Assembly (NCBI GenBank): GCA_012798025.1
Contig: JAAZNX010000008.1
Span: 1-25,692 of the forward strand
DNA: 25,692 nucleotides
DNA from: Methanothrix sp.
GTDB taxonomy: Archaea > Halobacteriota > Methanosarcinia > Methanotrichales > Methanotrichaceae
Direction of reading: 5' to 3'
Below the pieces are notes generated by a model that had not been told where the DNA came from, did no database searches, and was given only the letters and a program-made list of their open reading frames with translations. The position numbers and the translations under genes were made by a program. Of this stretch, positions 13,997 through 21,918 are shown piece by piece (within the stretch, counting starts at the first letter, position 1; each line of letters opens with the position of its first letter).

Positions 13997-15048
13997 TCAC
14001 GACCAACATAAATCAGATGGGCTCAGCCAAGATTCCAGACAAAAGGTGGTTTTGCGCCCTGGCAGTTTCATTGATCTCCTCGGTTGCCTTCACTACAATA
14101 GTAGACGCTGGCTGCAGTTGTAGTGCTGTAGGTGATTGGGAGACCAAGGCTGCAGAATTTCTTAAGATCGATGATACAAGTGTAACGCCATCGAGTTATG
14201 GCGATGCCCAAACCACCACAACGACAAACCAACCAAAGACAGTTTCGAGAAGCGAATCATTCCCAAATGGAGAGATTCTCAAGCCCATGAAGGGCGTCTC
14301 CAGCTCAGATGTTGTATTGGATGTGTCCAACGGCGAGAACTATGCCAAGTCTCACATCAAGAACGCTATTCACATTCCCTCACGGGATTTTCTTGATAGC
14401 GATGGCAAATTGAAATCGAGCCAGGAGCTCTCCATCGTGCTGGGAGATGCGGGAATTTCCAGGGACGATCCCTTGGTCGTTTATGGAACCTATGAGAGTT
14501 CAGGTGAGGCCGAGTTTGCCTTCTTGGTGCTGCGCTACCTAGGACAAAAGGAGGTAAAGCTCCTGGACGGGAGCCTGGCAGACTGGCAGGCTGCAGGCTT
14601 GCCAGTTGAATCATCAGAGAACAAAAAGCCCAGAACGCATTACATTCCAGAAGTGCAGTCCGAAGTTATTGCAAAATACGATTACGTGAAGTCCAACCAG
14701 GCGCAGATCGTGGACGTTCGGCCCTTTGTGGAGTTTGGCAAGGGCCGCATACCTGGTTCAGTTGCACTCGATCCAGCAACCATCGTCAAAGGGGAGAAGA
14801 TCAAAGGTGTAGAGGACCTCAGCGTCGTTTTCGACAGACTGAGCAAGGACAGGCCCATTGTGGTATATTCAAGCGACTACAGCCGATCATCTCTGGTCTG
14901 GTATGCCCTGCAGCTCATGGGATACAAGGCCAGCATCTACACATGGGAGGACTGGAAAGAGCACGATACCACAGACTCGCAGACCGCCGCTACAACATCC
15001 GTGGGAAGTCCTGCTGGCTCGAAGTACATAAAGCTTGGCAGTAAGTGA
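13993..15048 (+). CDS. Exported tandem rhodanese-domain protein with both active-site cysteines lost (rhodanese C)
   Basis: Third member of the exported rhodanese set, 351 residues, start ATG 13993 with GGAGGAGG upstream and a four-base overlap with arsR. Signal segment about 18-40, CSC at 41-43, a Thr/Ser-rich linker, rhodanese domain 1 (about 100-205) and domain 2 (about 225-325). The active loops read VYGTYESSGEAE (domain 1) and VYSSDYSRSSL (domain 2); neither has a cysteine, while the surrounding folds are well kept, including DVRPFVEFGKGRIPG and YTWEDWKEH. It therefore cannot form a persulfide in the usual way, and a binding or scaffold role is more likely. Cys41 and Cys43 at the mature N-terminus could hold a ligand or form a lipid or disulfide anchor. 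Context with acr3 suggests a role in arsenic or sulfur binding outside the cell. Confidence 0.85.
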   Translation: MITTNINQMGSAKIPDKRWFCALAVSLISSVAFTTIVDAGCSCSAVGDWETKAAEFLKIDDTSVTPSSYGDAQTTTTTNQPKTVSRSESFPNGEILKPMKGVSSSDVVLDVSNGENYAKSHIKNAIHIPSRDFLDSDGKLKSSQELSIVLGDAGISRDDPLVVYGTYESSGEAEFAFLVLRYLGQKEVKLLDGSLADWQAAGLPVESSENKKPRTHYIPEVQSEVIAKYDYVKSNQAQIVDVRPFVEFGKGRIPGSVALDPATIVKGEKIKGVEDLSVVFDRLSKDRPIVVYSSDYSRSSLVWYALQLMGYKASIYTWEDWKEHDTTDSQTAATTSVGSPAGSKYIKLGSK

Positions 15049-15083
15049 ACAACTAGGTAGGAAAAGGTGGAAGTGCATAATAA

Positions 15084-16160
15084 ATGTCGAACGGAGTCGG
15101 AAAAGGCTTGGATTTTCTATCCCGTTACCTTACCGTCTGGATATTCGTGGCCATGTTCCTGGGAATCGGCATAGGCTATTTTGCGCCTGGTGTCACCCAG
15201 TTCATACTAAGTCTGCAGGTGGGCACGACATCCATACCCATCGCCATTGGTCTTATCCTGATGATGTACCCGCCGCTGGCCAAGGTGAAGTATGAAGAAT
15301 TGGGCAAGGTCTTCAAGGATAAGAAGGTCCTTGTCCTCTCCCTGCTACAGAACTGGATCGTGGGTCCTATTCTGATGTTTGCTCTGGCTGTGCTATTCTT
15401 ACGAGACTATCCTCACCTAATGTACGGAATAATCCTCATAGGCATCGCAAGATGCATCGCCATGGTCATAGTCTGGAATGAGCTGGCCCATGGCTGTACT
15501 GAATACTGCGCCGCCCTGGTGGGATTGAATTCCATCTTTCAGGTCTTGTTCTACTCTATCTATGCCTACGTCTTCATCACAGTGCTTCCGGCAGCTCTTG
15601 GCATAGCTGAGGGAACTCTGGTCAATGTAACAATCGCCCAGATTGCAGAAAGCGTATTCATCTATCTGGGGATACCGTTTCTGGCAGGAATAATCACCAG
15701 ATTCAGTCTGATGAAGGCCAAAGGAAGAAGCTGGTATGAGAGGAAATTCATACCCAAGATCTCGCCCATAACACTGATTGCATTGCTTTTCACCATCATT
15801 GTGATGTTCTCTTTAAAGGGGGACTATATAGTACAGCTTCCCTTAGATGTAGTAAGAGTGGCCATACCCCTGGCCTTATACTTCCTGCTCATGTTCTTTG
15901 TCAGCTTCTTCATGGCATACAAGCTGGGCGTGAACTATGAGAATACCGCAGCCCTGTCATTCACGGCTGCCAGCAACAACTTTGAGCTGGCAATTGCGGT
16001 AGCCGTGGGTGTTTTTGGTATCGCTTCTCAGGAAGCCTTTGCAGCAGTGATTGGGCCGCTCATCGAAGTTCCAGTACTGATCGCCCTTGTAAACGTGTCC
16101 TTGAAGCTGAGAGAGAAATTTTACCCTGATCTGCCAGCAGAGGTCTCCTGCGAGACCTGA
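15084..16160 (+). CDS. acr3: Acr3-family arsenite efflux transporter
   Basis: Ten-helix secondary carrier of 358 residues that exports As(III), and possibly Sb(III), from the cytoplasm. Seen: [19 protein letters not shown] at the N-terminus, [11 protein letters not shown], the essential transmembrane-4 cysteine in [16 protein letters not shown] (Cys124), [12 protein letters not shown], and near the C-terminus [19 protein letters not shown] followed by [15 protein letters not shown], where the family's conserved Glu lies. Length and motifs are those of a full Acr3. Start ATG 15084 has a purine-rich site (GGTGGAAGTG) upstream. It lies 35 bases after rhodanese C and 19 before the winged-helix/Fe-S gene. 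With the ArsR gene two positions upstream, arsenite-induced expression is expected. Sometimes named arsB in annotations. Confidence 0.95.
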   Translation: MSNGVGKGLDFLSRYLTVWIFVAMFLGIGIGYFAPGVTQFILSLQVGTTSIPIAIGLILMMYPPLAKVKYEELGKVFKDKKVLVLSLLQNWIVGPILMFALAVLFLRDYPHLMYGIILIGIARCIAMVIVWNELAHGCTEYCAALVGLNSIFQVLFYSIYAYVFITVLPAALGIAEGTLVNVTIAQIAESVFIYLGIPFLAGIITRFSLMKAKGRSWYERKFIPKISPITLIALLFTIIVMFSLKGDYIVQLPLDVVRVAIPLALYFLLMFFVSFFMAYKLGVNYENTAALSFTAASNNFELAIAVAVGVFGIASQEAFAAVIGPLIEVPVLIALVNVSLKLREKFYPDLPAEVSCET

Positions 16161-16179
16161 GCACAAAGGTGAGATGGAT

Positions 16180-16980
16180 ATGACAAGCCCTTCCGCAAAT
16201 GTGAAGTTGGTAAGCAATGCCATGGCGAACTCCACGAGAAGAAAAATCATGGCGATGCTGGTGGAGAGAGATAGAACACAAGAGGAGATTGAGAAAGAAG
16301 TCGGTGCCACCATGCTGGATTACCATCTGCAAATGCTGCAGCAAGCAGGCTTAGCAGAGATCGATGATGGAGTGTTCTCTCTTACAGATTTCGGAAAGAA
16401 CTTCATGGAGACCAAATCTGCACAAAAGCCTGAAGAATCGATGAAGGACCTTTCCAAAACCAAGCCGTTACAGATCCTGGAAATTCGCCAGCTTTTGCCA
16501 TGCATTGCCGATGAATCCAAGTTCAGGATCATCGCGCGGCTTGAGCCACCCTTGGAAGGCGCCCTCAAACTCATGGAGCCCCTGTTTCCTCGAGCCAGGT
16601 ACTCTGAGAAGATCGGAGCCCTCATAATCCAGAAGGGCAACATCCTCATAACGTTCTACTCCACAGGGAATGTCACCATGACCATGATCAAGAGCGAGGA
16701 GGAGGCTCGTGAGACTTTGGAGGATATGAAGAGGACCATCAATGAGGCAATAGTCAAAGGCGTGACTCCGGTTCCGCGCGAGAAGATCAAAGTGGACCAT
16801 GCCGAGATCTACGAGTACCTTCCCAAGACCAACTGCCAAATCTGCGGAGAGCAGAGCTGCTATGCATTCGCTATCAAGCTGGTGGGAAGGGAGACGACGC
16901 TTGATAAATGCACTCCCCTGCTTGAGGCAAAATATGCAACCAACCTGGAGCATATCAGGACCTTGCTGGAATACCTCTGA
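16180..16980 (+). CDS. Winged-helix protein with TBP-like segment and C-terminal Fe-S domain
   Basis: Probable transcription regulator or redox sensor, about 266 residues. ATG 16180 is preferred since GGTG is eight bases upstream; ATG 16174 is only two bases from it. Three parts are visible (numbered from 16174). Residues 11-80: ArsR-like winged helix (NSTRRKIMAMLVERDRTQEE, TMLDYHLQMLQQAGL). About 108-192: a segment resembling one TBP repeat, with IIARLEPPLEGALKLME, FPRARYS, then LITFYSTGNVTMTMIKSEEE. 217-250: NCQICGEQSCYAFAIKLVGR...DKC, with Cys221, 224, 229 and 246, the pattern of the PF04060 [4Fe-4S] domain. It sits between acr3 and dsrE in the same transcript. The Fe-S assignment is strong; the TBP-like reading is inferred. 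Confidence 0.8.
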   Translation: MTSPSANVKLVSNAMANSTRRKIMAMLVERDRTQEEIEKEVGATMLDYHLQMLQQAGLAEIDDGVFSLTDFGKNFMETKSAQKPEESMKDLSKTKPLQILEIRQLLPCIADESKFRIIARLEPPLEGALKLMEPLFPRARYSEKIGALIIQKGNILITFYSTGNVTMTMIKSEEEARETLEDMKRTINEAIVKGVTPVPREKIKVDHAEIYEYLPKTNCQICGEQSCYAFAIKLVGRETTLDKCTPLLEAKYATNLEHIRTLLEYL

Positions 16981-16992
16981 AGGCGTGGCACT

Positions 16993-17358
16993 TTGACGAC
17001 ACTGACCATCATCCTCACCGACGGGCCTTACATCTCTGAGTACGCAGAGATGGCGTATAAAATTGCGAAAGCTGCCCTGGTGCATCACAAGGTAAATATC
17101 TTTCTCTACCTCGACGCAGTGCACATACCAAAAGGAAGCCAAAATCCTGTGCTCTTCGTCAATATCGGACGGCTTTTCGAGGAGCTGGCATCCAATGGAG
17201 CAACTATCAGGGCCTGTCCAAGATGTGCCGCAGCACGTGGCTATCAGGCTACAGACGGTGTATGCCAAGAATATCTTCCGGGAATAAGGATTACCAGCCT
17301 GTATGATCTGGCTGAGATGTTGAAGGAAAGCGATAAAGTGATCGCTTTATCAAAATGA
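16993..17358 (+). CDS. dsrE: DsrE/TusD-family sulfur-relay protein
   Basis: Cytoplasmic sulfur carrier subunit of 121 residues. Seen: N-terminal TTLTIILTDGPYISEYAEMA, VNIFLYLDAVHIPK, and RACPRCAAARGY, holding Cys75 and Cys78. In E. coli TusD the reactive cysteine is at 78, so the position is conserved. The start is TTG 16993: there is no ATG before the conserved first strand, and AGGCGTGG is close upstream. It overlaps dsrF by four bases (ATGA), so the two are translationally coupled. In Tus/Dsr systems the three subunits form a hetero-hexamer that passes persulfide sulfur. No DsrC, TusA or sulfite reductase is visible nearby, so here the set probably serves a different sulfur-transfer job. 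Confidence 0.88.
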   Translation: MTTLTIILTDGPYISEYAEMAYKIAKAALVHHKVNIFLYLDAVHIPKGSQNPVLFVNIGRLFEELASNGATIRACPRCAAARGYQATDGVCQEYLPGIRITSLYDLAEMLKESDKVIALSK

Positions 17359-17696
17359 GATCTGTCTTTTACCTGCTGGATGTTGCACCCTACGGGAGCG
17401 AGAAGGCTTATGGGCTGCTCAATGCGGCAGCTGTGAGCATCAAGATGAACGTCATAGTAGGCCTCTATGCAGATGGCGTGTACCTGGCGCTGGCAGGACA
17501 AGATAGCAGAGCCCTTGGGGTCCCCAACCTTTCAGACATAATCTATGCCTATCCCGAGATGAAGGTCATTGCCCATGAGCCCTCGCTTGCAAAGAGAGGT
17601 CTCTTTAGCCAGAGCCTTATCGAAAGGGTTGAGCTGGTCGATGATGAGAAGTTCATAGAGGAGACTGTAGCCTCCGATTCAGTGATCGCACTGTGA
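17355..17696 (+). CDS. dsrF: DsrF/TusC-family sulfur-relay subunit
   Basis: Second subunit of the DsrE/F/H-type complex, 113 residues, start ATG 17355 within the dsrE stop. Seen: SVFYLLDVAPYGSEKAYGLL, MNVIVGLYADGVYLALAGQD, IIYAYPEMKVIAH and a C-terminal VDDEKFIEETVASDSVIAL. It has no cysteine at all, which fits a structural role; in DsrF/TusC the catalytic sulfur carrier is the DsrE/TusD partner. Length is close to that of E. coli TusC (119). Four bases separate it from the TTG start of the next frame and 13 from the preferred ATG. Confidence 0.85.
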   Translation: MRSVFYLLDVAPYGSEKAYGLLNAAAVSIKMNVIVGLYADGVYLALAGQDSRALGVPNLSDIIYAYPEMKVIAHEPSLAKRGLFSQSLIERVELVDDEKFIEETVASDSVIAL

Positions 17697-17709
17697 GGAT
17701 TTGGTTTCG

Positions 17710-18042
17710 ATGGAGCACGATAGACAATTGCATTCAGACGGCAAAGAGCCCAAGGTGGACATTTTCCTGCTGACCAAGCCTCCTTTCAGCGAACGTGCCA
17801 GGTTTTGCCTGCGCTTAATTGAGCAATCAGAACATGCCGTCCTTTATCTAGCAGGAGATGGAGTTTATGTGCTGCTCGAAGAAGCCCTCGAAAACCTGTC
17901 ACTGGCAAGGATTGTGGTCTGCAGAGAGGATCTGGAGGCAAGGGGCGTGCAGGCTGGAGATAAAACGGTGGTGCTGGTTGATTTTTACGAGCGCCTGGTC
18001 GAGGATGCGATGAATAAGGAGAGCAAGCTCTACGCATTTTGA
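17710..18042 (+). CDS. dsrH: DsrH/TusB-family sulfur-relay subunit
   Basis: Third subunit of the complex, 110 residues from ATG 17710. An in-frame TTG three codons earlier lies too near its GAGG ribosome site. Seen: VDIFLLTKPPFSERARFCLRL, HAVLYLAGDGVYVLLEEALE, ARIVVCREDLEARGV and VVLVDFYERLVEDAM. This is slightly longer than E. coli TusB (95) with an extra charged N-terminus (HDRQLHSDGKEP). It closes the E-F-H order of canonical dsrEFH/tusDCB operons, which is the best evidence for its name. Two cysteines (about 33 and 71) are present. The transcript probably ends or is re-initiated after it, since a new TATA-like box is seen at 18093. Confidence 0.85.
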   Translation: MEHDRQLHSDGKEPKVDIFLLTKPPFSERARFCLRLIEQSEHAVLYLAGDGVYVLLEEALENLSLARIVVCREDLEARGVQAGDKTVVLVDFYERLVEDAMNKESKLYAF

Positions 18043-18092
18043 ACTTTGGTTATGAACTTGGATCTCTTTCGTGCGTTCAGATTCCTCTGAGA

Positions 18093-18101
18093 AATTATTT
18101 A
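18093..18101 (+). promoter_or_regulatory. TATA-like box before the glutaredoxin gene
   Basis: TTATTTATC lies 36-44 nt ahead of the glutaredoxin ATG at 18137, in a 94-nt spacer after dsrH. It would start transcription near 18122, leaving a short leader that contains the GGTG ribosome site. Supports a separate transcript for the glutaredoxin-FTR pair. Confidence 0.35.
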
Positions 18102-18136
18102 TCTGTTGCCCGCATATCTTACAAAGCTGGTGTCTT

Positions 18137-18415
18137 ATGAACTTTGAACATGTTGCGGGAAAGGAAAAAGGCAAGATCACGTTATATGCCTTGAGTACTT
18201 GCACCTGGTGCAAGAAGACAAAGGAGCTTCTGACAGCGCTAGGCGTTTCTTTCGACTACATTTATGTTGATCTTCTGAAGGGAGAGGACAGGTCCACGGC
18301 GATAGCGCAGGTCAAGCGTTACAATCCAAGTCTCTCATTTCCGACGCTCGTCATTGGAGATAAGTGCATTGTGGGCTTCAGGGAGAGGGAGATCCAGGAG
18401 GCACTCGGCCGATGA
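18137..18415 (+). CDS. Glutaredoxin-like thiol-disulfide protein
   Basis: Cytoplasmic 92-residue glutaredoxin. Seen: [19 protein letters not shown] (Cys22, Cys25), [14 protein letters not shown], cis-proline [14 protein letters not shown] and the C-terminal helix REREIQEAL. The CTWC pair is of the NrdH/glutaredoxin type. Start ATG 18137 is chosen because GGTG lies five bases before it and the protein begins directly with the fold; a GTG at 18071 would add 22 residues with no match. The stop overlaps the start of the FTR gene (ATGA), which makes this glutaredoxin a likely natural partner that FTR reduces. Confidence 0.88.
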   Translation: MNFEHVAGKEKGKITLYALSTCTWCKKTKELLTALGVSFDYIYVDLLKGEDRSTAIAQVKRYNPSLSFPTLVIGDKCIVGFREREIQEALGR

Positions 18416-18936
18416 ACGAGAATTTCAATGAACCTACCGACAGCGAGGTGGATAAGCTCTACGCTCGCCTGGATAGAGAGGCAAAACAAGGCGGATACTT
18501 CCTCAACCCAGACGCCGAGTTCGTCAAGGGCCTGGTCAGAGGCCTGCTCATAAACGAGAGGCGTTACGGCTACCGTGCCTGTCCCTGTCGGCTGGCTGCA
18601 GGTAACAAGCAGCAGGACCTCGACATCATCTGTCCCTGCTACTACAGAGACGCAGATATTTCGGAGTTTGGGGCCTGCTACTGTGCGCTTTATGTTTCTG
18701 CAGCAGTCCTGAAAGGCGAAAAAGAGCTGAGCTGCATTCCTGAGAGAAGGCAGCCAAAAGAAACAGGAATGGCGACGCCGGGAGCCTCTGGTGCAAGCAC
18801 TTGTGCCACGCCCGTGAAGCTCTCAGTGCCGGTGTGGAGGTGCCTTGTGTGCGGCTACCTCTGCGGCCGAGAAGGGCCACCTGAGGTCTGTCCCATCTGC
18901 AAGGCAGGCAAGGAGCGGTTTGAGCGGTTCATTTAG
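18412..18936 (+). CDS. ftrB: Ferredoxin:thioredoxin reductase catalytic subunit with C-terminal rubredoxin domain
   Basis: Enzyme of 174 residues that uses ferredoxin electrons and a [4Fe-4S] cluster next to a disulfide to reduce thioredoxin or glutaredoxin. FTR cysteines are in [11 protein letters not shown] (57, 59), IICPCYYRD (74, 76) and [10 protein letters not shown] (89, 91). The last pair is CYC rather than the CHC of plant enzymes, so the catalytic-site His is replaced by Tyr. A Thr/Ser/Pro-rich link (about 115-138) leads to a rubredoxin-like knuckle domain with [11 protein letters not shown] (144, 147) and EVCPICKAG (160, 163), the form also seen at the end of rubrerythrin. The fusion would supply a one-electron iron site close to the Fe-S cluster. 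Translationally coupled to the glutaredoxin; 40 bases before copA. Confidence 0.92.
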   Translation: MNENFNEPTDSEVDKLYARLDREAKQGGYFLNPDAEFVKGLVRGLLINERRYGYRACPCRLAAGNKQQDLDIICPCYYRDADISEFGACYCALYVSAAVLKGEKELSCIPERRQPKETGMATPGASGASTCATPVKLSVPVWRCLVCGYLCGREGPPEVCPICKAGKERFERFI

Positions 18937-18976
18937 CTTCGAAAAGAAGCACATCACTTTGACTCGCCAATAGCAT

Positions 18977-21448
18977 ATGTCCGATACCAAGAGAGCCGAA
19001 TTAAAGGTCATTGGAATGGCCTGCGCTGCTTGCAGCGCAGCCATCGAGAAGGCCCTCATGGGCCTAGAGGGGGTTGTGCAGGCCGAGGTAAATCTTGGCA
19101 CAGAGATGGCAACAGTTGAATACGATCCAGAGAAGCTCAAGCTTGCAGACCTCGAGATGGCGATCAGTAATGCTGGCTATGGCGTTGTTGACGAAAAGGT
19201 CGTGCTGAAAATCGGCGGCATGGCCTGTGCCATGTGCGTCAACGCTCTTGAGACCGGACTTAAAAAACTGGACGGCGTCGTGGATGCGCGCGTGAACCTG
19301 GCGGCTGAGAAGGCTTACGTCAGTTACAATCCTAGAATGGTAAGCCTGGAAGATCTCAAAGCTGCCGTGGCCGATACTGGCTATCAGTTCCTGGGGCTGG
19401 CTGGCGAGGAGGCATCTGCAGATCAGGAAAAAGCATTGCTGGCAAAGGATCTGGCAGACAAGAAACGGCGGATCATAATCGGATTTGCAGCAAGCCTCAT
19501 CTTAATGATTTTGATGTACCTGCCGGTTCACAGTATCGTACCCATGACCACCTTCATGGCCGCCCCCAATTTCATGAATCTGTTCATGCTGGTGCTGTCC
19601 GCTCCAGTCTTCATCTACGTCAGCCTTCCAATATTCCGCGCAGCGTTCCGGGCCCTGCGCAACAGGAGCCTGGACATGGATGTGATGTACGCCATGGGCA
19701 TCGGCGTGGCCTATGGTTCCAGCATACTTGGCACCTTCGGGATAGTGCTCACTTTGGATTTCACGTTCTACGAGACTTCTATCATGCTTGCCTCTTTTCT
19801 GACGCTTGGGCGTTACCTGGAGACGAAGGCCAAAGGCAGCACCTCTGAAGCCATTCGGAAGCTTGTGGGTCTGCAACCCAAGAAGGCAACTGTCCTGAGG
19901 GATGGGTTCGAGGTTGAGGTGGCTGTGGAGGAGGTTGTGGTCGGTGACCAGATCCAGGTCAAGCCCGGAGAGAAGATTCCAGTGGATGGACTCGTACTGT
20001 ACGGTCAGAGCTATGTAGACGAATCGATGATCACCGGCGAGCCTGTGCCAGCCCTAAAAGTTGTTGGCCAAAACGTGGTGGGTGGGACGATCAACAAGAA
20101 CGGAGTACTCAGATTTCGGGCCACAAAGGTTGGCCGCGAGACCATTCTGGCGCAGATCATCTCTCTCGTTGAGGAGGCTCAAGGGTCAAGGCCGCCCATT
20201 CAGAGGATTGCTGATCGTGCGGTGAGCTATTTCATTCCCGCCATTCTATCAATCGCAGCTCTCGCTTTCGTCTACTGGTACTTCCTCGCCCGCGAGACGC
20301 TGCTCTTCTCGCTGACAGCTCTCATATCAGTATTGGTAGTTGCATGCCCATGTGCCCTTGGCCTGGCAACGCCCACAGCAGTCACCGTGGGCGTTGGCAG
20401 GGGTGCGGAGCTGGGAATTCTAATCAAGAGCGGCGAGGCTCTAGAAGTCTCCGAGAAGCTCAATTCAGTGGCCTTCGACAAGACAGGCACACTGACTGTA
20501 GGGCGTCCCGATGTCACAGACCTGGCGAGCTTTGGCATAGATGAAATGGATCTTTTAAGGCTGGCTGCAAATGCGGAAAAAGGCTCCGAGCATCCTCTGG
20601 CTGAGGCAGTGGTCAGGAAGGCCCAGGCCGAGGGGATCAGCCTCACAGGGGCTTCAGACTTCGAGACCCTGCCAGGAAAGGGCGTGGTAGCAAAGGTTGA
20701 TGCAAGGTGTGTGGTGGTCGGGAACAGGTTGCTCTTCCTTGAAACTGGCATTGAAACGCCAGATGAGCTGCTGACGAAGGCATCCGACTTCGAGAAACAG
20801 GGAAAGACGGCCATTCTGATTGCCCTGGACGGCAAAGGCTGTGGCGTCTTGGGGATCGCCGATAAGCTGAAAGATTCGGCCTCAAGTGCAGTGGCCGAGC
20901 TGAAGAAGATGGGTCTTGGGGTGATTATGATCACAGGAGATAATCTTCGCAGTGCATCCGCTGTGGCAAATCAGCTCGGCATTGAGCAGGTCCTCTCCGA
21001 GGTTCTGCCTGAAGAGAAGTCCAAAGAGATAAAGAGGCTGCAGCAAGGAGGACGCAAGGTGGCCTTTGTTGGCGATGGCATAAACGATGCACCGGCTCTG
21101 GCGCAGGCCGATGTCGGCATCGCCATCGGCAGTGGAACAGATGTTGCTATCGAGGCGGGAGAGATCGTTTTGATGAAGGACGATCTGCTGGATGCCGTGG
21201 CCGCCATTCAGCTCAGCCGCAAGGTTATTTCGAGGATCAAGCTGAACATCTTCTGGGCCTTCGCCTACAATGCTCTGCTGGTTCCAGTTGCTGCAGGAGC
21301 GCTCTTTCCATCTTATGGCATTACCTTTCGACCTGAGTTTGCGGGCCTGGCCATGGCCTTGAGCTCAGTGACCGTCGTCTCACTCTCACTACTGCTCAAA
21401 AGATATATTCCGCCGGCAAAAGAAATGCTATTGCCTTCTGCCTTCTAA
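18977..21448 (+). CDS. copA: CopA-type copper-translocating P1B-ATPase
   Basis: Membrane ATPase of 823 residues that exports Cu(I), likely also Ag(I). Seen in order: two heavy-metal-binding domains with [10 protein letters not shown] (Cys16, 19) and [10 protein letters not shown] (Cys84, 87); paired helices from about 160; actuator loop [13 protein letters not shown]; the transmembrane metal site [13 protein letters not shown] (CPC at 457-459); phosphorylation site FDKTGTLT (Asp501); SEHPLAEAV; and [20 protein letters not shown] near 699-718. These are the complete signature motifs of a Cu(I) P1B-1 pump. Start ATG 18977 has no ribosome site; leaderless or coupled translation is possible. The gene's 3' end overlaps the convergent small gene at 21428 by 21 bases. 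It is the last of the plus-strand series and extends it from arsenic to copper. Confidence 0.95.
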   Translation: MSDTKRAELKVIGMACAACSAAIEKALMGLEGVVQAEVNLGTEMATVEYDPEKLKLADLEMAISNAGYGVVDEKVVLKIGGMACAMCVNALETGLKKLDGVVDARVNLAAEKAYVSYNPRMVSLEDLKAAVADTGYQFLGLAGEEASADQEKALLAKDLADKKRRIIIGFAASLILMILMYLPVHSIVPMTTFMAAPNFMNLFMLVLSAPVFIYVSLPIFRAAFRALRNRSLDMDVMYAMGIGVAYGSSILGTFGIVLTLDFTFYETSIMLASFLTLGRYLETKAKGSTSEAIRKLVGLQPKKATVLRDGFEVEVAVEEVVVGDQIQVKPGEKIPVDGLVLYGQSYVDESMITGEPVPALKVVGQNVVGGTINKNGVLRFRATKVGRETILAQIISLVEEAQGSRPPIQRIADRAVSYFIPAILSIAALAFVYWYFLARETLLFSLTALISVLVVACPCALGLATPTAVTVGVGRGAELGILIKSGEALEVSEKLNSVAFDKTGTLTVGRPDVTDLASFGIDEMDLLRLAANAEKGSEHPLAEAVVRKAQAEGISLTGASDFETLPGKGVVAKVDARCVVVGNRLLFLETGIETPDELLTKASDFEKQGKTAILIALDGKGCGVLGIADKLKDSASSAVAELKKMGLGVIMITGDNLRSASAVANQLGIEQVLSEVLPEEKSKEIKRLQQGGRKVAFVGDGINDAPALAQADVGIAIGSGTDVAIEAGEIVLMKDDLLDAVAAIQLSRKVISRIKLNIFWAFAYNALLVPVAAGALFPSYGITFRPEFAGLAMALSSVTVVSLSLLLKRYIPPAKEMLLPSAF

Positions 21449-21664
21449 TGCCTTGAGCCTTCTCTCCAGGTTATCGACCTTATCTCTCATCTCGGCCAGG
21501 AGTCCCTCTATGCGGCAAAGCCTTGCATCTTCACCTGTAGTCACCGGGTGCACGCCATAGGCAGGCCTTGTCAGAAGTTCCTCCTTGTACTCTTCCACGA
21601 TTGGGTTGTCAGACTCACGTGGAACAGCTTTTGGCGCATTGATTTCTTCCAATTTTTTTGTCAT
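21428..21664 (-). CDS. Small coiled-coil protein, unknown function
   Basis: Not recognised. The 78-residue product starts at ATG 21664 with a strong GAGGTG site eight bases upstream. The C-terminal half (about 48-78) is a clear heptad-like helix ([20 protein letters not shown], then [11 protein letters not shown]). The N-terminal half is polar with Pro/Glu and no predicted structure ([15 protein letters not shown]). Cytoplasmic, likely oligomeric. Its stop lies within the end of copA on the other strand. Confidence 0.65.
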   Translation of the reverse strand: MTKKLEEINAPKAVPRESDNPIVEEYKEELLTRPAYGVHPVTTGEDARLCRIEGLLAEMRDKVDNLERRLKALEGRRQ

Positions 21665-21735
21665 CGATTATTTCACCTCGAGAAGAATAGCCACTGCAGG
21701 CAAAACGATAAAGCTAAAAAGGATATTTCATCAGC

Positions 21736-21852
21736 TCACTTGTCGTTATGATCCTCAATCATATGCAGTTTCAATTCTTCCTTCGAATCGAAGATCATTC
21801 GACAGAGTTTGCATTTGAATTTCCCATCTCGTTTGGATCCGGTGCTTCCCAT
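21736..21852 (-). CDS. 38-residue single C2H2 zinc-finger protein
   Basis: ATG 21852 with GAGGTG eight bases upstream begins a 38-residue protein that is almost only one zinc finger: FKCKLCRMIFDSKEELKLHM then IEDH, with Cys14, Cys17, His30 and His35 (C-x2-C-x12-H-x4-H). The hydrophobic core residues Phe12, Phe21 and Leu27 are at the classical C2H2 positions. A basic, flexible head (GSTGSKRDGK) precedes it. It lies 71 bases upstream of the coiled-coil gene. Binding of nucleic acid or protein is likely; the partner is unknown. Strong ribosome site and perfect motif make this a confident small gene. Confidence 0.75.
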   Translation of the reverse strand: MGSTGSKRDGKFKCKLCRMIFDSKEELKLHMIEDHNDK

Positions 21853-21918
21853 GATAACACCTCTAATCGTTATCGTTTCGGTCTATCCAATCCTCATTAA
21901 TTTAGTTTTTCTTTCAGA

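Noticed and set aside
13586..16980. Arsenate reductase (ArsC), ArsA ATPase or ArsM methyltransferase as part of the Acr3 operon
   Set aside because: None of the frames carries the CxxxxxR low-molecular-weight phosphatase motif, the ArsA P-loop or the ArsM SAM motifs; the neighbours belong to the families given above.
16468..17268. Long open frame (266 codons) on the minus strand
   Set aside because: It is antisense to the winged-helix/Fe-S gene and dsrE, which have clear family motifs and ribosome sites. Its own protein shows no motif.
18936..18950. Small hairpin GCTTC-GAAAA-GAAGC just after the FTR stop
   Set aside because: Only five base pairs and no T tract, so it is not a convincing terminator; copA may be co-transcribed through it.
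20272..20934. Open frame of 220 codons on the minus strand within copA
   Set aside because: Serine/alanine/proline-rich antisense shadow of the conserved P-type ATPase core, without a ribosome site or recognisable domain.
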